Position numbers and translations under genes: made by a program. Shown here one piece after another: positions 57,601-62,620 of a stretch of DNA of 62,620 nucleotides. Source of the stretch: Roseovarius aestuarii (GTDB lineage Bacteria > Pseudomonadota > Alphaproteobacteria > Rhodobacterales > Rhodobacteraceae); the NCBI GenBank assembly GCA_027214255.1, contig JAPWHL010000023.1, positions 1 to 62,620 on the forward strand, given 5' to 3'. The notes under the pieces are model-generated. The model searched no databases. It was given only the letters and a program-made list of their open reading frames with translations, and was not told the DNA's origin. Each line of letters begins with the position of its first letter. Position 1 is the stretch's first letter.

Positions 57601-58856
57601 ACCCTGACAGGGCGGGCACCATTCGTGCGGCAATCGCGGCGCATTTCTCACCGGCGCCTGACGGACCGATTGTCGTTGCGGTGTCAGGTGGCAGCGATTC
57701 GGTGTCGTTGCTGCATGGGCTGGCCGATTGGGGGGGCGCGGCATTGCTGGCCGTGACGGTGGATCACCGTCTGCGCCCCGAAGCCGCAGCAGAGGCGCAA
57801 CAGGTCGCGGCAATTTGTGCGCGCCTTAACATTCCTCATAAAACACTGATTTGGGACAGCTGGGACGGCGCAGGCAACCTGTCGGCCACCGCCCGTGCCG
57901 CACGCTATCGGTTAATGGCAGATTGGGCGTTGGAACAGGGCGCGCAGGATATTGCTTTGGGCCATACACAGGATGATCTGGCCGAAACGCTGCTGATGCG
58001 CTTGGCGCGCCGCGCCGGGATTGACGGGCTGGCGGCCATGGCTGCGCGCCGCGATATCGGTGGCGTGACCTTGCACCGCCCACTACTGAACCTGTCGCGC
58101 GCAACGCTGCGAGATATGTTGACGGCGCGGGGGCAAGCGTGGGCCGAAGACCCCAGCAACGCAGATGGCCGTTACCGTCGGGTGCAGGCCCGGCGTGCCT
58201 TGGCGGCTCTGGCACCAGTCGGCGTGACCGCCGAGGCACTGTCAGATGTGGCCGGTTATCTGGCCGAGGCTCGCGCGACATTGGGCCATTATGCTGCTTC
58301 CGAGGCGCAACGTTTGGTTCGCTTTGAACAGGGGGATTTACTTATCGACGCAGTCGGCTTTGGTCTGTTGCGCCCGGATATTGCACGCCGCATCCTGCAA
58401 GTGGCTTTGCGCTGGGTAAACGGGGCTGATTACGGGGCACGCGGGCCAGACCTGCAACGCCTGTATGATGCCATCGCCACCGGTCAGGGCGGGACGCTGT
58501 CGGGATGCCACGTGACGCAAAACGGGGGCGATTTGCGCGTGGCGCGTGAATATGCCGCGCTAGCGGATGTTGTCGCCCACCCCGAAGCTATCTGGGACGG
58601 ACGTTGGCAATTGACCAACCTGTCGGGGGCCAATCACCCGGTTGATGCAACGATTGGCGCGCTGGGGCCCAAGGGCCGTATAACCTGTCCTGATTGGCGT
58701 TCGGGCGGGTTGCCGCGCCACTCGATCGAGGCCAGTCCGGCCCTCTGGCAGCGCGGGGAATTGCTGAGCGCTCCGGTGGCTGGTTATTCCAATGGATGGT
58801 CGGCGCGGTTGTGCCGGAGGCCAGATGATTTCTACGCAATGCTATTATCGCATTGA
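57597..58856 (+). CDS. tilS: tRNA(Ile)-lysidine synthase TilS
   Basis: 419 residues. N-type ATP pyrophosphatase that turns C34 of tRNA-Ile(CAU) into lysidine. The PP-loop is VAVSGGSDSVSLLHG (30-35 core SGGSDS), with DIALGHTQDDLAETLLMRLARRAG downstream and the C-terminal TilS domain. Starts at GTG 57597, overlapping cpoB by four bases (GTGA). Placed before ftsH, as in many bacteria. Confidence 0.95.
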   Translation: MNPDRAGTIRAAIAAHFSPAPDGPIVVAVSGGSDSVSLLHGLADWGGAALLAVTVDHRLRPEAAAEAQQVAAICARLNIPHKTLIWDSWDGAGNLSATARAARYRLMADWALEQGAQDIALGHTQDDLAETLLMRLARRAGIDGLAAMAARRDIGGVTLHRPLLNLSRATLRDMLTARGQAWAEDPSNADGRYRRVQARRALAALAPVGVTAEALSDVAGYLAEARATLGHYAASEAQRLVRFEQGDLLIDAVGFGLLRPDIARRILQVALRWVNGADYGARGPDLQRLYDAIATGQGGTLSGCHVTQNGGDLRVAREYAALADVVAHPEAIWDGRWQLTNLSGANHPVDATIGALGPKGRITCPDWRSGGLPRHSIEASPALWQRGELLSAPVAGYSNGWSARLCRRPDDFYAMLLSH

Positions 58857-58935
58857 ACAGTGGGACATGATCTCTATTTAAGACACGTGGTCATTGTGAT
58901 AGGCGCAGGGCCAACCGAATTGTGGGAGAGTATTC

Positions 58936-60858
58936 TTGGGCAACGCACGCAATATCGCCTTTTGGCTGGTTCTGTTCCTGCTGATCTTGGCGCTGTTCAA
59001 CCTTTTTAGCGGGTCGGGCAACACGCTGCAAAGTAAGCCGGTGAAATACTCGGACTTTGTGGCTGCTGTCGATGAAGGCACGGTTCAATCGGTGACGCTG
59101 GATGGCGAATCCGTACAGTTTCGCGGAGCGGACGGGCAGGATTATGTCTCGGTCAAGCCGGGCGATGCCGAAATCACCCAACGGCTGATCGACAAAGGCG
59201 TGCCTGTTACGGCCAAAAGCCAAGAAGAATCGGGTTTCCAGACCTTCCTTCTGTCGCTTTTGCCTTTCCTTTTGCTGATCGGGGTGTGGATTTATTTCAT
59301 GAACCGCATGCAGGGCGGTGGCAAAGGCGGTGCGATGGGCTTTGGCAAGTCCAAGGCCAAGATGCTGACCGAAAAATCGGGCCGTGTGACGTTTGACGAT
59401 GTCGCGGGCATTGATGAGGCCAAGGAAGAACTGGAAGAAATCGTGGAATTCCTGCGCAATCCGCAGAAATTTTCGCGCCTTGGTGGTCAAATTCCCAAGG
59501 GCGCACTTTTGGTAGGCCCTCCGGGCACAGGTAAAACGCTGCTGGCGCGCGCGATTGCGGGCGAGGCAGGCGTGCCGTTTTTCACCATCTCGGGTTCTGA
59601 CTTTGTGGAAATGTTTGTCGGCGTCGGTGCCAGCCGTGTGCGGGATATGTTCGAGCAAGCCAAGAAAAACGCGCCCTGCATCGTGTTCATCGACGAGATT
59701 GACGCCGTCGGTCGCCATCGTGGTGCCGGATATGGCGGGGGCAATGACGAACGTGAGCAGACGTTGAACCAGCTTCTGGTCGAAATGGACGGGTTTGAGG
59801 CCAACGAAGGTGTCATCATCGTCGCCGCGACCAACCGCAAGGACGTATTGGACCCTGCGTTGCTGCGTCCGGGCCGCTTTGACCGTCAGGTCACGGTGCC
59901 CAATCCCGATATCAAAGGCCGCGAAAAAATTCTGGCTGTGCATGCGCGCAAAACGCCGCTGGGGCCTGACGTTGACTTGCGCATCATTGCGCGTGGCTCG
60001 CCCGGATTCTCGGGGGCGGATCTAGCCAACCTCGTGAACGAAGCCGCGTTGATGGCTGCGCGTCTGGGGCGCCGGTTCGTCACAATGGAAGATTTCGAGA
60101 TGGCCAAGGACAAGGTCATGATGGGAGCCGAGCGTCGCAGCATGGTCCTGACGGCTGATCAAAAGGAAAAGACTGCTTATCACGAGGCCGGTCACGCCAT
60201 TGTTGGTCTGGCTTTGCCTAAATGTGATCCTGTCTATAAGGCCACGATCATTCCGCGCGGTGGTGCGTTGGGCATGGTTGTGTCCCTGCCAGAAATCGAT
60301 CGGCTGAATTGGCATAAATCCGAATGCGAACAAAAGCTGGCGATGACCATGGCGGGCAAAGCCGCCGAAATCCTCAAATATGGCCCCGACGAGGTCAGCA
60401 ATGGCCCTGCGGGAGATATTCAACAGGCCAGTGGGCTGGCGCGTGCGATGATCTTGCGCTGGGGCATGTCGGACAAGGTCGGCAACATCGATTATGAACA
60501 GGCCCACGAGGGATACATGGGTAACGGTGCGGGCGGATTCTCGATTTCTGCGGCAACCAAGGAACTGATCGAACAGGAGGTCAAACGCCTGATTGATGAG
60601 GCCTATGAGATGGCTCATAAAATCCTGACCGATAAGAACGACGAATGGGAACGTCTGGCGCAGGGGCTGCTGGAATATGAAACGCTGACCGGCGAGGAAA
60701 TTCAGCGTGTCGCTCGTGGCGAACCTCCGCACTTGAATGACGATGACGGCGATGCGGACGATGGTACTGCACCATCGGTGACAGCGATCCCGAAAACCAA
60801 GCCCAAGGCGCCCCGTTCGGGCGGCGACGGCGGAATGGAGCCGGAACCAACAGCGTGA
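58936..60858 (+). CDS. ftsH: ATP-dependent zinc metalloprotease FtsH
   Basis: 640 residues, inner membrane AAA protease. Two N-terminal transmembrane segments ([18 protein letters not shown] and [18 protein letters not shown]), AAA module with Walker A GPPGTGKT (194-201), Walker [12 protein letters not shown], second-region homology, and zinc motif HEAGH (416-420). It starts at TTG 58936, with GGGAGAG five bases upstream. Overlaps the next gene (GTGA). Its acidic C-terminus ([11 protein letters not shown]) is usual. Confidence 0.97.
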   Translation: MGNARNIAFWLVLFLLILALFNLFSGSGNTLQSKPVKYSDFVAAVDEGTVQSVTLDGESVQFRGADGQDYVSVKPGDAEITQRLIDKGVPVTAKSQEESGFQTFLLSLLPFLLLIGVWIYFMNRMQGGGKGGAMGFGKSKAKMLTEKSGRVTFDDVAGIDEAKEELEEIVEFLRNPQKFSRLGGQIPKGALLVGPPGTGKTLLARAIAGEAGVPFFTISGSDFVEMFVGVGASRVRDMFEQAKKNAPCIVFIDEIDAVGRHRGAGYGGGNDEREQTLNQLLVEMDGFEANEGVIIVAATNRKDVLDPALLRPGRFDRQVTVPNPDIKGREKILAVHARKTPLGPDVDLRIIARGSPGFSGADLANLVNEAALMAARLGRRFVTMEDFEMAKDKVMMGAERRSMVLTADQKEKTAYHEAGHAIVGLALPKCDPVYKATIIPRGGALGMVVSLPEIDRLNWHKSECEQKLAMTMAGKAAEILKYGPDEVSNGPAGDIQQASGLARAMILRWGMSDKVGNIDYEQAHEGYMGNGAGGFSISAATKELIEQEVKRLIDEAYEMAHKILTDKNDEWERLAQGLLEYETLTGEEIQRVARGEPPHLNDDDGDADDGTAPSVTAIPKTKPKAPRSGGDGGMEPEPTA

Positions 60859-61640
60859 CCACTTCAGCCTCCAAGACCGACTGGAATCCGCGCGCCTACG
60901 CGCGGTTTCAGGATCTGCGCCTGCGCCCCGCTATGGATCTGTTGAATGCAGTGGATCAGATGGGGGCCGGCGATGTGATCGATCTGGGCTGTGGCAACGG
61001 GCAGATGGGGGCGGCCCTGTCTGCACGCGCCGGGGGGCGCAATGTGATCGGTGTCGATGCCTCGCCTGCGATGATGGACAGGGCGCGGCAATCCAAGGGC
61101 TATGACAGTTTGCAACAGGCCGATATCCGCGAATGGCATCCACGTCGCGCGCCCGGTCTGATCTATTCTAACGCGGCACTGCATTGGCTGGACGATCACA
61201 CTCGATTGATGCCCCGTCTGGTGCAGATGCTGGGTAAGGGTGGGACGTTGGCCGTTCAACTGCCCCATCAGAACAACGCGCCGTCGCATCGGGTCTGGTT
61301 GACGTTGGTGCAGGAATTGTTCCCCAACCGGATCGACGCAAAGGGCACACCGAGCATTCTGACGCCGCTGCAGTATGACGAGCTGATGTCGCCACTGGGC
61401 AGGTTTCGCATGTGGGAAACCGAATATTACCAACGTCTTAGTGCAGATGCTGACAGCCATCCGGTACGCCGTTTCACCGAAAGCACTTATGCGCGCCCCG
61501 TTCTGGCCAAGCTGGAAACAGGCGAAAAGGCGACCTTGATCAAGGCCTATGAAGAGGTGATGCACAAGGCCTATCCGGTGCGCGCCGACGGGTCCGTCCT
61601 GTTTCCCTTCCGGCGGCTGTTCTTTACGCTGGCGGTCTAG
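60855..61640 (+). CDS. tam: Trans-aconitate 2-methyltransferase-like SAM methyltransferase
   Basis: 261 residues of the Tam family: W-N-P-x-x-Y near the N-terminus, SAM motif [26 protein letters not shown] and [14 protein letters not shown], both Tam signatures. Tam methylates trans-aconitate, a TCA-cycle inhibitor formed from cis-aconitate. Coupled to ftsH by a 4-base overlap (GTG start 60855). Family call is good. The precise substrate is inferred. Confidence 0.82.
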   Translation: MTTSASKTDWNPRAYARFQDLRLRPAMDLLNAVDQMGAGDVIDLGCGNGQMGAALSARAGGRNVIGVDASPAMMDRARQSKGYDSLQQADIREWHPRRAPGLIYSNAALHWLDDHTRLMPRLVQMLGKGGTLAVQLPHQNNAPSHRVWLTLVQELFPNRIDAKGTPSILTPLQYDELMSPLGRFRMWETEYYQRLSADADSHPVRRFTESTYARPVLAKLETGEKATLIKAYEEVMHKAYPVRADGSVLFPFRRLFFTLAV

Positions 61641-61778
61641 GGCCTGTTTTCAAGGCAAGGCCCGTGGGGCATCCGCCCTGACAGATATTGATGATCGGCG
61701 TTACCGATTGTCGTTTGACAAATGAGGTCCCACCAACTGACAGTAAGACCAACCTTGTCATCTGATCGGAGACGCCGC

Positions 61779-62363
61779 ATGGCCACCCTGAAACTCACGG
61801 ACTACCGTGCAACAATCACGTGGTTGGGCACTGTGCCCGATGACGCGGAAGGGATTCGTTCGGTCCCGCGCACAGCGCTTTCTCTTGGATTCTCCGGCCC
61901 CGAGGGCGAGGCGCATTCCGGCCTGACCCGCGCGTCCTGTGTGCGCGTGACAAGCCAATACCCCGAAGGCACCGAAATCGCCAATGTTCGCCAACTTAGC
62001 ATCGTTTCAGCCGAGGAAGTGGCGGCGATTGCTGCCGAAATGGAGATCGAGCATTTTGATCCCGCTTGGTTGGGCGCGACGATGGTGGTCGAAGGCATTC
62101 CTGATTTCACCCATTTGCCGCCCTCGTCTCGCCTGCAGGGGCCAGACCGGGCTTGTGTCGTGATTGATATGGAAAACTTGCCCTGCATCTATCCCGCCAA
62201 AGAGGTGAACAAGGACCTGCCGGGCGTTGGTCCGCGCTTTAAACCGGCCGCGGCAGGCCGCCGTGGCGTGACCGCATGGGTCGAATATCCAGGCACTTTA
62301 AAGCTCGGCGATGAACTGCGCCTGTTTGTGCCCGCGCAACGCGGCTGGCAGCCAGCCGACTGA
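61779..62363 (+). CDS. MOSC domain protein
   Basis: 194 residues. Reads like a bacterial MOSC (molybdenum cofactor sulfurase C-terminal) protein, with the region ANVRQLSIVSAEEVAAIAAEM, LGATMVVEGIPDFTHLPPSSRL and DRACVVIDMENLPCIYPAKEV carrying the conserved Cys-containing end. MOSC proteins handle sulfurated molybdenum cofactor or use it for reductions. Substrate unknown. ATG 61779 chosen. A start 19 codons upstream is rejected. Confidence 0.75.
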   Translation: MATLKLTDYRATITWLGTVPDDAEGIRSVPRTALSLGFSGPEGEAHSGLTRASCVRVTSQYPEGTEIANVRQLSIVSAEEVAAIAAEMEIEHFDPAWLGATMVVEGIPDFTHLPPSSRLQGPDRACVVIDMENLPCIYPAKEVNKDLPGVGPRFKPAAAGRRGVTAWVEYPGTLKLGDELRLFVPAQRGWQPAD

Positions 62364-62421
62364 GCCCTTTGGGGGGGTAGGGCGGCGCGTTGGTGTGGGT
62401 GCTTTCCTCGCGGTACAGAAA

Positions 62422-62437
62422 GTTTCCTATACGAAAC
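62422..62437. promoter_or_regulatory. Palindromic site upstream of fhs
   Basis: GTTTC-CTATAC-GAAAC is symmetric at 14 of 16 positions. It lies about 125 bases before fhs, in a 200-base intergenic region with no other gene, so a regulator may bind here. Confidence 0.4.
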
Positions 62438-62562
62438 GATGCGGCACTGCGGCGACGCATGAGGTATGGAAATCGTCGCAAAATGACTTCTCTCTAGGGT
62501 ATTGCGCAGATACTCAGCCAAGTGAAGTGAACTTAGCTCGCATACCCAAAGGGAGAAGAAGC

Positions 62563-62620
62563 ATGTCATATAAGAGTGATATTGAGATAGCGCGTGCAGC
62601 GCAGAAGCGGCCTATTCAGG
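62563..62620 (+). CDS. fhs: Formate-tetrahydrofolate ligase, N-terminus, partial
   Basis: Nineteen codons from ATG 62563 (GGGAGAAG upstream) read MSYKSDIEIARAAQKRPIQ. This is the typical start of 10-formyltetrahydrofolate synthetase. The rest runs off the window. Confidence 0.8.
   Translation, partial: MSYKSDIEIARAAQKRPIQ

Overview
The window looks like chromosomal DNA from a Rhodobacterales (roseobacter-type) alphaproteobacterium. The core genes are GC-rich and in alphaproteobacterial order: ybgC-tolQ-tolR-tolA-tolB-pal-cpoB-tilS-ftsH, ruvC-ruvA-ruvB, and a YcjX/GNAT/TIGR01620 trio next to ileS. A phosphatidylcholine synthase, a BKACE enzyme, an NCRFLQ-type LOV histidine kinase and an fhs start at the right edge fit the same group. 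The genus cannot be named from sequence alone.

Region 1 (1-9310) is an accessory island ending next to the 3' end of a tRNA-Arg(TCT). It holds the C-terminal tail of an IS3-type transposase, a DUF262/DUF1524 GmrSD-like nuclease, a three-gene two-component operon that matches the Detocs anti-phage system (sensor kinase DtcA, stand-alone receiver DtcB, receiver-nucleosidase DtcC), and an orphan tniQ with a second, truncated tniQ remnant pointing the other way. The first 6.9 kb is clearly more AT-rich than the rest, which suggests horizontal acquisition. It reads as a small defence island.

Region 2 (9311-19950) is mostly housekeeping: tRNA-Arg, truA, the YcjX operon, ileS, a trans-sulfuration PLP enzyme, a taurine-pyruvate-type transaminase and a DUF4345 membrane protein. 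Region 3 (20157-30762) is a catabolic block: dadA, then a polar amino acid ABC transporter, a class III transaminase, an M81 metallopeptidase-like hydrolase, an RpiR regulator, a second class III transaminase and a BKACE beta-keto acid cleavage enzyme, packed with overlaps. A 22-bp dyad lies just upstream of the transporter. Its substrate is not known from sequence. A route of uptake, amide hydrolysis, transamination and keto-acid cleavage is the natural reading.

Region 4 (30767-43280) carries aatA, glsA, ychF, trpA, ogt, pcs, xerC, a DUF484 gene, a LOV histidine kinase, a transaldolase and priA. Region 5 (43424-44545) is a small insertion-like patch with a CbrC-family gene and a decayed reading frame. 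Region 6 (44576-62620) holds prmA, ruvCAB, a tandem pair of LysM/solute-binding-fold periplasmic proteins, the whole tol-pal operon, tilS, ftsH, a Tam-like methyltransferase, a MOSC protein and the first codons of fhs.

No CRISPR array, rRNA or prophage was seen. The most interesting points are the Detocs-like operon and its neighbours, the uncharacterised BKACE/transaminase/M81 cluster, the LysM-SBP tandem, and several unexplained intergenic palindromes and repeats.
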